A stretch of 13,575 nt of DNA from the NCBI GenBank assembly GCA_943327755.2, contig CALPYF020000066.1, positions 1 to 13,575 of the forward strand. The letters run 5' to 3'. Positions 1 through 7,360 of the stretch are shown in pieces. The stretch comes from Deinococcus hopiensis KR-140 (GTDB taxonomy: Bacteria > Deinococcota > Deinococci > Deinococcales > Deinococcaceae). Under the pieces are notes generated by a model, which was not told the origin of the DNA, made no database searches, and saw nothing but the letters and a program-made list of their open reading frames with translations. The stretch's first letter is position 1. Each line of letters begins with the position of its first letter. A program made the position numbers and the translations under genes.

Positions 1-46
1 GGGTGAGTTCAGTACGCTGGAGATCGGCGGGTTCTGGGATGGTCAC
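1..46 (-). CDS. Possible start of a fourth CBASS operon gene (partial)
   Basis: On the minus strand, 42 bases after the Cap3 stop codon, a GTG (bases 46-44) opens a frame that stays open to the window edge and reads MTIPEPADLQRTELT. It has the same direction as the CBASS genes and the short spacing of an operon. CBASS operons need an effector gene and none is visible elsewhere in the window, so this is the natural place for it. The upstream sequence has only a weak purine-rich stretch, and 15 residues cannot identify a family. The same bases are also open on the plus strand, which I read as the shadow frame. What is seen is an open frame; that it is an effector is inference. Confidence 0.3.
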   Translation of the reverse strand, partial: MTIPEPADLQRTELT

Positions 47-88
47 ACACCCAAAACACCGCCGTTTGTCGTGCCGATTCGCGACCGA

Positions 89-616
89 TCATACGTTCAG
101 GAATTTTGCGTCCAGCACAGCCTCAACCTGAAGATGTCCGGTACAGAGGCGAAGATCGCAAGAGGAATTTCTCGTCATCTCCCAGGCGCGCAGGTGAGTC
201 TGGCCGACGATCACGAAGTGCAGTTCCTCCCCATGGAACGTATCGCGCTGCACACGCCGTCGCCAATCGTTCAGGTCGATCGTTGAGGGTGTCGGATCTG
301 GTTCCGGGTGGGTGTGCCATTCTCCCACGTACGTCCGCGTGTGGCCGCTCTCCTGCCACTCCCGGTCCAGCACGGCCTGATGGCTCCGCTTCGATCGGTA
401 GAAGCGGAAGCGGCTGCGTCGGTCACCGGGCAGGGGGCCCGTGACCAGATCCACCACGATGTCCTCACCCCCAGTCACGTACCGACCGATCATGACCCCG
501 CCCGCTTCGTGACTCCCGGGTTCCCGCTGCACATACGACTGCATGGTACGTAGCGCCTCAGTGGAGATCCCCAGGCGGCCGCCATTGCGTTTCAGGAACA
601 CGAGGGGGGGACTCAC
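89..616 (-). CDS. cap3: Cap3-like JAMM/JAB-domain isopeptidase of type II CBASS
   Basis: This 175-residue protein is a single JAB/MPN (Mov34-PAD1) domain. The zinc-site motif is complete: Glu37 in HEAGG, His101 and His103 in EWHTHPE, Ser111 and Asp114 in PSTID. In type II CBASS, Cap3 is a deubiquitinase-like protease that cuts the bond Cap2 makes between the CD-NTase C-terminus and its target, so it counteracts activation. The GTG start overlaps the Cap2 stop codon (shared bases GTGA), which implies translational coupling and supports this start. It is the third gene read in the operon. The JAMM call is firm; the Cap3 role rests on the neighbouring CD-NTase and E2-E1 genes. Confidence 0.9.
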   Translation of the reverse strand: MSPPLVFLKRNGGRLGISTEALRTMQSYVQREPGSHEAGGVMIGRYVTGGEDIVVDLVTGPLPGDRRSRFRFYRSKRSHQAVLDREWQESGHTRTYVGEWHTHPEPDPTPSTIDLNDWRRRVQRDTFHGEELHFVIVGQTHLRAWEMTRNSSCDLRLCTGHLQVEAVLDAKFLNV

Positions 617-2571
617 GGCTCACCGCAGGTTCGGCACCAGTGGGCCGCGTACGGCCCGCCGGTCAGGAGCCGGTCGGCGTCCTGACTGAACCGTTCGGCC
701 AGGACATAACCCGCCGTCACGAAGGGGCCCGGGTCGCCCTTCCAGCTGCGGATGATGCTGTCGGGCAGGCGGCCCTCCAGGGTGTCAACGGCCAGACGCA
801 CCGCGAGTTCGGCTGTCCGTCTGGCGTCCAGATCGGAGAACGGCGTGTAGAAGCTGCCGCAGCCGATCTCGTCCAGGTTGAAGTCGCGGGGTTGCGTCTT
901 GGCGTAGAGGGCCGCTCTGTTGTGAAAGGTGTTCGTGTCGCCCGCGATGTCTGGGGTGTACAGGCACTCGAAGCAGCCCTCGCTTCCTGTGGACAGCATG
1001 GCGTGCCCGCCGATCCCGAAGGGTTCCAGCCACGTGAAGACTGCGCGTGGTGCGTTGGCCTGGCGCAGCCGGGCATTCAGGTCGAGGTCGACGGCCGGTT
1101 CCCCCGTGGCTGAAATCACCAGGTCGTACGCCCCCAGGTCAATCTCCCCACGACTCACTGCGGCGTCCAGGGTGAGCGGAACGGCCCGCACGGTCAGGTA
1201 CGGCACGCGGTTTCGGAGGTCGGCGGCCAGCGCTTCGACTTTCCGGCGCCCCAGCGCTGCACGGCCGAGCACGTGCCGGAAGACGTTCTCCGGCGCGACA
1301 AGGTCATGGTCGAGCAGGGTGAGGTGGCCGATCCCCGCGGTGGCCAGCATGGTCGCCAAGTGACCGCCCACGGCGCCGCAGCCGACGAGTAGCACCCGTT
1401 TCGCGCTGAGGGTCGTGCGCCCGCCACCCCGGGCCGTGACGAGGGGACGATCCAGGCGCTGCACGGTGACAGGTTCGGGTTCTTCCCACGGGCCGTCATC
1501 CGGGCGGGGTGGCGCAAGGGGATGTCGGCCCTTGAGGTGGAGGTAGCGCAGGCCGATGAGGGTGACGCCGCCGCGCGGGCGGGGGAGCGCCAGAATGAGC
1601 AGCAGGGTGTCACCGCGTGGCTTCACGAGCTCGTCGAGGCGGCGCAAGTTCTCGTCGGTCAGGTGCTCACGGATCAGCGTGCGGATTTCTGCTGCCGACC
1701 AGCGCTCGCCGGGCCTCGGGGGCTGGAGTAGGGTGTCCGGCCGGAGGGGAATGTACAGGGCGTGGCGGCGGCCACTCGCCTGCGTCTGGTGCGTGAATGC
1801 TTGCGGCCCGGCCGCATCGTCGGCCACCCAGCCCAGGGCGCGCGCGGGTCGCCGTGGTGCGGGGGCGGTAACTGGCGCGCGGCGTGCCTCTCGTGCCTGG
1901 GCCTGCCGGTGGTGCCAGTCTTGCGGGACAGAGTGCCCCTGCCGGGAGCGAACGCGGCGCATCCTTTGGGGGGCCAGCGTGAGACTGACGGCGCGAAGCC
2001 GGTCGTCGACGTTCAGGAACGACTGAACGTGGAAGCGCGGGAACGTCTGCTGCCAGTACGCTCCGAATTCGTCCATGAACTCGTCGGCGGGGTCGGTCGT
2101 CCAGCCGTCGTGCAGCGTGGCAACCGCCCGGGCGTACACGTCATGGAGGATCGCCAGCGGGTGGTGCCGGTCGATCACGAGGCCGCGGGGCACCATGAAG
2201 CACACCGTGCCGTCCAGTTCGATGTGTGGCGTATGGGGGAACGTCCGGGCGTGGTCGAGGCGCACGACGGGCAGGTCGTAGGGGAAGTTGCTGGGCAGGC
2301 CGACCTGTAGCCTCACGTCACGGCCGCTGATAGTCGTTGTGCCGGTCACGGCGGCGATCAGTCCCCGGTTCTGGTACCAGGTGCCGAGGCGGTCGACAGG
2401 CCGGATCAGGCGGACGTCAGTCCACCCGGCCTCCGTCGCAAACGTGAGCAGCAACGGCCCGTGCGAGGCGGCCGCGCTGCCCGGCTCAGCAGCCAGACGA
2501 TCCCGATCCGGAGATGCCGGCGCGCGTGGCTTTGGAGGATTCCTGCTTGTCGGGTACGGGGAAGGCGTCAC
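613..2571 (-). CDS. cap2: Cap2-like E2-E1 fusion conjugation enzyme of type II CBASS
   Basis: The 652-residue protein carries a ubiquitin E2-like domain at about residues 38-180, with the likely catalytic Cys124 in LDGTVCFM, a linker with an Arg/Ala/Pro-rich stretch, then an E1/ThiF adenylation domain from about 385. That domain shows the nucleotide-binding GCGAVGG (397-403) and LLDHD (419-423). Cys571 in IGCGSFYTPF is the probable E1 catalytic cysteine. Two CxxC pairs (533/536 and 646/649) look like a structural zinc site. Cap2 adenylates the CD-NTase C-terminus, passes it to its own cysteines and conjugates it to cell targets, which primes nucleotide synthesis. The GTG start lies inside the CD-NTase gene (86-bp overlap). 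No later ATG, GTG or TTG precedes the E2 domain, so this start is preferred, although its ribosome site (AAGG) is weak. Confidence 0.9.
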   Translation of the reverse strand: MTPSPYPTSRNPPKPRAPASPDRDRLAAEPGSAAASHGPLLLTFATEAGWTDVRLIRPVDRLGTWYQNRGLIAAVTGTTTISGRDVRLQVGLPSNFPYDLPVVRLDHARTFPHTPHIELDGTVCFMVPRGLVIDRHHPLAILHDVYARAVATLHDGWTTDPADEFMDEFGAYWQQTFPRFHVQSFLNVDDRLRAVSLTLAPQRMRRVRSRQGHSVPQDWHHRQAQAREARRAPVTAPAPRRPARALGWVADDAAGPQAFTHQTQASGRRHALYIPLRPDTLLQPPRPGERWSAAEIRTLIREHLTDENLRRLDELVKPRGDTLLLILALPRPRGGVTLIGLRYLHLKGRHPLAPPRPDDGPWEEPEPVTVQRLDRPLVTARGGGRTTLSAKRVLLVGCGAVGGHLATMLATAGIGHLTLLDHDLVAPENVFRHVLGRAALGRRKVEALAADLRNRVPYLTVRAVPLTLDAAVSRGEIDLGAYDLVISATGEPAVDLDLNARLRQANAPRAVFTWLEPFGIGGHAMLSTGSEGCFECLYTPDIAGDTNTFHNRAALYAKTQPRDFNLDEIGCGSFYTPFSDLDARRTAELAVRLAVDTLEGRLPDSIIRSWKGDPGPFVTAGYVLAERFSQDADRLLTGGPYAAHWCRTCGEP

Positions 2572-3532
2572 CGAACTGCGCCTTGAGGATGGCGCAGGCG
2601 TCGTGAACGTCGAGTTCCTGCCGGGCCTGCTCGAGGGCCGTCAGGAGGGCGTCGAGCTTCTGCTTGAACGCATCCATCTGCTTGTTGGTCATCTTCTCGA
2701 AGAGGTCGCTGAAGGGCTGGACGGGCAGGGTGACGGCTATACGCGGGTACCGGCGTTGCTCGTCGTGATCCCAGACCTGAGTGAAGTTCTGGGTGAGCGT
2801 GCGGACGAACTGTTCCAGGGCGAGTCGGTCGTCGTACGTGACCTTGTTGTCCATCCAACTGGTGGTCTTCTGCACTTGGAACCAGTGGTAGGCCGCGACA
2901 GTCAGGCCGATTCCGATGGGAGCGGCGTTGCCGTCGGCGCTGAAGTTCTTGTCTCGCCAGCGTTTGAGGTAGCGGATGGTGCGGCGAAACTGCTGGCCGT
3001 CTTCGCCGGAGAACTGGCCTGCGATCTTCTCTTTGAGTCCCTGAGGATCGCTGACTTGCCATACGCGGTGAGCGGCGCCGGAGTTCTCTTTGCCCTTGGC
3101 GAGGTGCAGGGAGGTGCCGTATCGCGGGCGGGCGTAGACGGCGAGATCGACGTGGTATCCGTCTCTGAAGACGGTCACGCATGGTCGACGGATTTCGGCG
3201 GTAATGCCTTGGCGTTTCAGGGCGTCACGGATCCAGATTTTGACCTCGACGGGGTCGTGGTCGTCGGTGATCAGGTCGAAGTCGAGGCCGACGTCGATGT
3301 CGTATTCGCGGCTGTCGAGGGGCTTGACGCCAGTGTTCATGGCGTAGCTGCCCTGATTGAAGGAAGTGAAGGTGGGCACTGGTTTGCCTTTGTCCTGGAA
3401 CAAGGCCTTCAGCCCGGCCCGGAGGGCGTCGAGAACCTCGTCGCGTGCATCGCGGAGCGTCCTGTTCTCGTCGTACTGTTCGAGTTTGATCTCGGTATGG
3501 AAGGTGACGAAGTGGGGCTGGACGTTGGCCAT
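2486..3532 (-). CDS. CBASS CD-NTase (cGAS/DncV-like nucleotidyltransferase)
   Basis: This 348-residue enzyme has the CD-NTase active site: GS at residues 61-62 (NQGSYAMNTG), the metal-binding Asp78 and Asp80 in EYDIDVGL, and a third Asp129 in YHVDLAVY. A helical second half ends in the FGDAFPVP segment. Such enzymes sense phage infection and make a cyclic di- or trinucleotide that activates the effector; which product is made cannot be read from sequence. A flexible tail of about 20 residues, ending GSGSSGC, follows the folded domain and is the likely site that Cap2 conjugates. The gene is first in the operon, with a clear ATG and a weak AGAGGT ribosome site about eight bases upstream. I see the fold motifs directly; the CD-NTase clade is not resolved. 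Confidence 0.9.
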   Translation of the reverse strand: MANVQPHFVTFHTEIKLEQYDENRTLRDARDEVLDALRAGLKALFQDKGKPVPTFTSFNQGSYAMNTGVKPLDSREYDIDVGLDFDLITDDHDPVEVKIWIRDALKRQGITAEIRRPCVTVFRDGYHVDLAVYARPRYGTSLHLAKGKENSGAAHRVWQVSDPQGLKEKIAGQFSGEDGQQFRRTIRYLKRWRDKNFSADGNAAPIGIGLTVAAYHWFQVQKTTSWMDNKVTYDDRLALEQFVRTLTQNFTQVWDHDEQRRYPRIAVTLPVQPFSDLFEKMTNKQMDAFKQKLDALLTALEQARQELDVHDACAILKAQFGDAFPVPDKQESSKATRAGISGSGSSGC

Positions 3533-3674
3533 GGCGTACCTCTACTGGAGGAGTGGTGAAGAAGTGACCCTCGAGGAGGGTGTCTTTTTCGAGAATACCA
3601 CCGCAGATTACGTACATGGCGGAATATTGTGGCACGCCTTCTCATTCCGCACCTGGAGACGTTGATTCACGACC

Positions 3675-3783
3675 GTGGGTTACCTGCCCCTGAAGGTGCG
3701 GGATACGGCCGCTCAGGTGGGCGTGAGCGTGCTGGCGGTCAATCACACACCTGAAGAACTCGGGCCCGGCGTTGGTCTACTAA
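3675..3783 (+). pseudogene. Possible remnant of a helix-turn-helix gene
   Basis: A plus-strand frame beginning with GTG reads VGYLPLKVRDTAAQVGVSVL and then drifts into sequence unlike coding DNA. The piece has mostly G or C in third codon positions, and the DTAAQVGVS part resembles the first helix-turn-helix of excisionase or MerR-type proteins. The frame continues to 4118 but loses these traits after about 36 codons. It may be a broken regulator or excisionase left from an earlier mobile element. The match is short and could be chance. Confidence 0.2.
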
Positions 3784-3815
3784 CCACACGGGTCAGGTTG
3801 CAGCGCCCGTGTGGT
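3783..3815. repeat. Perfect 10-bp inverted repeat (hairpin)
   Basis: ACCACACGGG (3783-3792) and its exact complement CCCGTGTGGT (3806-3815) are separated by 13 bases. No T-run follows on either strand, so it is not a standard terminator. It could be an operator for the divergent promoters, or the scar of a mobile element. Confidence 0.6.
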
Positions 3816-3817
3816 CC

Positions 3818-3833
3818 TAATGCACCAGCATTA
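3818..3833. repeat. 6-bp inverted repeat with 4-base loop
   Basis: TAATGC, loop ACCA, GCATTA. It lies two bases after the larger hairpin, so the two form a tandem pair in the intergenic region. Confidence 0.45.
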
Positions 3834-4026
3834 ATGACGATCGTGCGCGTCCATTCCATATCCGAGTTGGGTTGCCCAGCGTTCCATTGGGTCCCTAGAG
3901 AAGCGTCCACGGCCCGTTCGCCGAGCGTGCACTCCCGCGCCCAGACAGGTGGCACCCGCAGTAAAGCCAGCCACCACCACCAGTGGCGCGTCATTCCTGC
4001 ACCGTACCACCCCAGGTGCATCCAGT

Positions 4027-4055
4027 CTGAACGCGGCGGTCCGGACTGCCATACT
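4027..4055 (+). promoter_or_regulatory. Candidate promoter of the MmeI-like gene
   Basis: CTGAAC (4027-4032) as a weak -35, a 17-base spacer, then CATACT (4050-4055) as -10. Transcription would begin four or five bases before the ATG at 4066, so the transcript would be nearly leaderless. The G-run directly after the -10 could instead serve as a ribosome site if transcription starts further upstream. Confidence 0.45.
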
Positions 4056-4065
4056 GGGGGTATTC

Positions 4066-6927
4066 ATGCTGTCCCCAGACGCTTTCGTGAAAAAGTACGC
4101 CGCCCTGAATGCCAATGAGCGCTCCGCAGCCCAGACGCACTTCAATGACTTGTGCGAGATCCTCGGTGTACCCAAACCCCTCGACTATGACCCTGCGGGC
4201 GTGCAGTACCGTTTCGAGAAGAAGGTTCTGAAAGTCGCTGGGGGCAAGGGCTTCGCGGATGTCTGGTGGAACGGGAAGTTCGCGGTGGAGTACAAGGGCA
4301 AGGGTGCGGATCTCCAGAAGGCGTACGGGCAGCTCTTGTCCTACCGCGAGGATCTGGGTAACCCGCCCCTGCTGCTGGTCAGTGACATGCAGACCATTGA
4401 GGTGCACACCAACTTCACCGGGACGCAGAAGGTCGTGCACGTCTGGAAGCTCGACGACCTCCTGAATGAGGAGAAGCGCACGCACCTGCGCAAGGTGTGG
4501 ACGGAACCGGCGTCGTTCAACCCGTCGCACCGCATCGAAGAAGCCACAGTCGGCGCGGTCGCCTCCCTGGCCACCATCAGCAAGACCCTGAAGGAACGCG
4601 GGGAAGACCCCCAGCGCCTCGCGCACTTCCTGGTGCGCCTGATGTTCACCCTCTTCGCTGAGGACGTCCACCTCATCCCGCGGGACACGTTCAAACGCCT
4701 GATCGAAGCGGCCCTGGACAATCCCGAGGATTTCCAGCCGATGTGCGAGCAGTTGTTCGCAGCCATGAAGACCGGCGGGCTGACCATCGCCGGGCGCATC
4801 CCGTACATCAATGGCGGCGTGTTCGAGGACACCAGCGCCCCCGCCTTGAAGTTGCGGGAACTGCAGATCCTGCACGACGCGTCCAAACGCAACTGGCGGC
4901 AGATTGACCCGACCATCTTCGGGACGCTGTTCGAACTCGTGATCAACCCACGCCAGCGCTGGCAGCTCGGCGCGCACTACACGCCCCTGGCGGACATTCT
5001 CGACGTGGTGGAACCCGTGATTCTGCACCCGTTGCGCGCGGAGTGGGAGGCGCTGCGCACGGCGTTGCAGCCCTTGATGGAGGAGATCGAGGAAGCGCGA
5101 CGCACCACCGGTGACGGTGGCCTGTACGCGGAGGGCGGCTTGGGGCAGGCGCAGGTGGACGAGGCCCTGGCCCGCCTGAAAGTCTTCCAGGATCGACTGG
5201 CGGCTGTGACGGTGATGGATCCGGCGATGGGCTCCGGAAACTTCCTGTACGTGACGATGCGCTTGCTGCTTGATCTGGAGCTGGCCGTCCGCTCGACCAT
5301 CCGCATGCTGACGCAGGGACTACTGCCGGACGCGAAGGTGAGCCCCCGGCAGTTCCTGGGCATGGAAATCAACGAGTACGCGCATGAGATCGCGGGCATG
5401 GTGCTGTGGATCGGGTACCTGCAGTGGATGCGTGAGCACGACGAGAAGCGCCGCGCGACGCCCGTGCTGGAAAAACTGCCTGGACTCGTGCACGGGGACG
5501 CCGTGTTCGACCAGGCGGCCGGGACGGCCCGCACCTGGCCGGCGGCGGAGTTCATCGTGGGGAACCCGCCGTTCATCGGGAACACGAAGATGCGCCAGTC
5601 GCTCGGGGACGAGTACGCCGAGGGGGTACGGGCCGCGTTCGAGGGGCGGGTGCCGGGCTTCGCGGATTTCGTGACGTACTTCTTCGAACTGGCTCGCGAG
5701 AACATCGGGGCGGGCCGGACACGCCGGGCGGGCCTCATCGCGACGAACAGCATTCGCGGCGGGGCGAACGCCGAGGTGCTGGGCCGCATTCTGGAGACCG
5801 GCGGGATCTTCTTAGCGTGGCCGGACCGGGTGTGGATTCAGGACGGCGCGGCGGTGCGCGTGAGCATCGTGGGCTTCGATGACGGCACGCAGCAGGGGCG
5901 CGTGATCCGCGCGCATGAAGGCGTGGAGGATGACGTGAGCAAGCGCACGACGCAGGAGCGGGCCGTGCCCGCGATTCACGCCGACCTGACGAGTGGGGTG
6001 GACGTGCGGCAGGCCAGGCGCCTGGCGGAGAACGCGGGCCTCTCGTTCGAGGGCGTGAAACCCGCCGGGATGTTTGACGTGCCCGGCGCCGTGGCGCGGG
6101 AGTGGCTGGACCTGCCGAACCCCAGCGGCGTGAGCAACCGCGACGTGCTGAAGCCGTATGTCACGGGGGAAGACGTGATGGACCGCAGCAAGGACCGCTG
6201 GACGGTCGACTTCGGTCAGATGGTGTTGGAGCAGGCCGAGCAATACCGACGACCCATGCAGCACGTGACGGAACACGTCAAGCCCGTACGCGAGAAGAAC
6301 AATCGCGCCGTGTACCGGCAGAAGTGGTGGATCTATTCCGAAGCTCGGCCCAACATGCGCGAGGCGTTGAAGCCGCTGGAACGCTTCGTCGGGACGTCCC
6401 GGGTGGCGAAGCACCGGGTGTTCGTGTGGCTTCCGACCTCGGTCGTGCCTTCTGATCTGGTCACGGTGATCGCGTCGGATCAGGACTACATGTTTGGTGT
6501 GCTGAACAGCGGCATCCACGTGGCGTGGGCGACGCGCTTGGGGAGCAGCCTGGAGGATCGGCCCCGCTACACGCCGACGACGACGTTCGAGACGTTCCCG
6601 TTCCCGAGGCCGACCCCGGAGCAGCGTGCCAAGGTAGAGGAGGCCGCGCGGTACCTGGAGCAGGCCCGCACCTTCCTACACGGTAAAGACGCGCCGGGCC
6701 GGAAGGGGGGCGTGAAGCTGGGCTTGACGGACATGTACAACCTGCTGGCCGAGTACCGGGTCACGAAGGCGGAGAAGGTGGCGGGGCTGAGTACACTGGC
6801 GGACGCGCACGCGATGCTCGACCAGGCGGTGGCCGCTGCGTACGTCTGGGAGTGGCCGCTGAGCGAGGACGACGTGCTGGCGCGGCTGCTGGCGCTGAAT
6901 CTGGAGCGTTCGGGGCACGCGTCCTGA
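4066..6927 (+). CDS. MmeI-like (type IIL) restriction-modification enzyme, single chain
   Basis: From the ATG at 4066 the protein has 953 residues, close to MmeI (about 920). It combines cutting and methylation in one chain. The N-terminal PD-(D/E)xK nuclease shows Asp65, nine residues, then Glu75-x-Lys77 (FADVWWNGKFAVEYKGK), the same spacing as MmeI. A helical connector follows. The methyltransferase has motif I DPAMGSGNF (385-393) for S-adenosylmethionine and motif IV NPPF (500-503), typical of N6-adenine methylation. The target-recognition region is roughly 640-830, followed by a short C-terminal domain. No separate methylase or specificity gene is nearby, as expected for this type. The frame is open 39 codons further upstream (to 3949), but homology-like sequence begins at LSPDAFVKKY and the promoter sits just before 4066. 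Recognition sequence unknown; all key residues look intact. Confidence 0.9.
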   Translation: MLSPDAFVKKYAALNANERSAAQTHFNDLCEILGVPKPLDYDPAGVQYRFEKKVLKVAGGKGFADVWWNGKFAVEYKGKGADLQKAYGQLLSYREDLGNPPLLLVSDMQTIEVHTNFTGTQKVVHVWKLDDLLNEEKRTHLRKVWTEPASFNPSHRIEEATVGAVASLATISKTLKERGEDPQRLAHFLVRLMFTLFAEDVHLIPRDTFKRLIEAALDNPEDFQPMCEQLFAAMKTGGLTIAGRIPYINGGVFEDTSAPALKLRELQILHDASKRNWRQIDPTIFGTLFELVINPRQRWQLGAHYTPLADILDVVEPVILHPLRAEWEALRTALQPLMEEIEEARRTTGDGGLYAEGGLGQAQVDEALARLKVFQDRLAAVTVMDPAMGSGNFLYVTMRLLLDLELAVRSTIRMLTQGLLPDAKVSPRQFLGMEINEYAHEIAGMVLWIGYLQWMREHDEKRRATPVLEKLPGLVHGDAVFDQAAGTARTWPAAEFIVGNPPFIGNTKMRQSLGDEYAEGVRAAFEGRVPGFADFVTYFFELARENIGAGRTRRAGLIATNSIRGGANAEVLGRILETGGIFLAWPDRVWIQDGAAVRVSIVGFDDGTQQGRVIRAHEGVEDDVSKRTTQERAVPAIHADLTSGVDVRQARRLAENAGLSFEGVKPAGMFDVPGAVAREWLDLPNPSGVSNRDVLKPYVTGEDVMDRSKDRWTVDFGQMVLEQAEQYRRPMQHVTEHVKPVREKNNRAVYRQKWWIYSEARPNMREALKPLERFVGTSRVAKHRVFVWLPTSVVPSDLVTVIASDQDYMFGVLNSGIHVAWATRLGSSLEDRPRYTPTTTFETFPFPRPTPEQRAKVEEAARYLEQARTFLHGKDAPGRKGGVKLGLTDMYNLLAEYRVTKAEKVAGLSTLADAHAMLDQAVAAAYVWEWPLSEDDVLARLLALNLERSGHAS

Positions 6928-7101
6928 ACGTGGCCTGTACCCTGCCCGCCAATTTCACCTTGATGCAGGAGCGTGCCCTGTACCACGTCCATCGGCTATC
7001 TGGCGAGATGGGCCCCACGACCCGCGGAGGGCAGCACGTGACCATGGCGGGCGTAGCACCGCCCTGACCAAGATTGGACCCTGGCCCGCTCCAGCCAGCG
7101 T
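6928..7101. other. Intergenic region between convergent genes
   Basis: This lies between the convergent ends of the MmeI-like gene and the first small-protein gene. A weak inverted repeat, GGGCG/CGCCC (7049-7064), could end transcription, but no T-run follows. The left direct repeat begins at about 7073. Nothing else is recognised. Confidence 0.4.
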
Positions 7102-7347
7102 TCAGGTGTCGTTGATTGGGGAGAGCCGGGCGATCAATCGCTCCTCTGCGCCCTCCGGAATCAGTCCTTCCGGCTCCAGCACGTCAAGGAGCGCGGCCCA
7201 GTCCGTCAGGTACTGCTCCGCCACTCCCTGAAACGCCGTGTCGTACTCCAGACGGCGCTGCACCTCATCCGCGAGCTCACCGCGCAGGACCCCGGAGTAG
7301 TGCAGATCCAACAGCACCAGGTCGTCGATCGAAGTGTCCTCACTCAC
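7102..7347 (-). CDS. Small acidic 81-residue protein, copy 1 (unknown function)
   Basis: I do not recognise the family by name. The protein has 81 residues, is acidic and mostly helical, with no cysteine, signal peptide or membrane segment. The first part (IDDLVLLDLHYSG then RGELADEVQRRL) loosely resembles the N-terminal helices of anti-sigma factors, but no sigma gene is adjacent, so that is only a suggestion. It is 67/81 identical by eye to the copy at 10942-11187, with no gaps. The start is GTG (bases 7347-7345) where the other copy has ATG. A TACACT -10 lies seven bases before it, so translation is probably leaderless. Conservation of two copies, with changes mostly conservative, argues it is a real gene. 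Confidence 0.8.
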   Translation of the reverse strand: MSEDTSIDDLVLLDLHYSGVLRGELADEVQRRLEYDTAFQGVAEQYLTDWAALLDVLEPEGLIPEGAEERLIARLSPINDT

Positions 7348-7354
7348 GGCGCCC

Positions 7355-7360
7355 AGTGTA
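7355..7360 (-). promoter_or_regulatory. -10 element of small gene copy 1 (leaderless)
   Basis: Reads TACACT on the minus strand, ending seven bases before the GTG start. The same element at the same distance precedes the second copy, which makes chance unlikely. Upstream, both copies share the box TTCCGC(A/C)AGGTGAG, but its distance to the -10 differs by four bases, so it is probably not a simple -35. Confidence 0.65.

Larger units (their letters stand above)
3533..4065. promoter_or_regulatory. Divergent intergenic region between CBASS and the MmeI-like gene
   Basis: These 533 bases separate two defence units read away from each other and must hold both promoters. Near the CBASS start there is a small inverted repeat, ACCCTC/GAGGGT (3567-3581), followed on the plus strand by TCTTTTT. 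It would lie in the CBASS leader and resembles a weak terminator for antisense transcripts. Two further hairpins lie at 3783-3815 and 3818-3833. I see no convincing complete gene. The minus-strand open frames here have poor composition and no ribosome sites, so no effector gene precedes the CD-NTase. Confidence 0.6.

Noticed and set aside
71..286. Plus-strand frame open from the left edge to base 286
   Set aside because: It would overlap Cap3 by almost 200 bases on the opposite strand and shares codon boundaries with the candidate minus-strand gene, so it is more likely a shadow.
2288..3559. A 423-codon open frame on the plus strand
   Set aside because: It lies opposite the CD-NTase and cap2 genes, is Val/Glu/Gly-rich without family motifs, and is explained as the complement of strongly coding GC-rich DNA.
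3743..4021. Minus-strand 92-codon frame as a possible CBASS effector
   Set aside because: It has no family features or ribosome site, and it overlaps the hairpin region.
3949..4065. Upstream extension of the MmeI-like protein by 39 residues
   Set aside because: The extra residues are low-complexity, and a promoter lies just before the ATG at 4066.
3991..5028. A 345-codon minus-strand frame
   Set aside because: It is antisense to the well-supported MmeI-like gene, with no recognisable domain.
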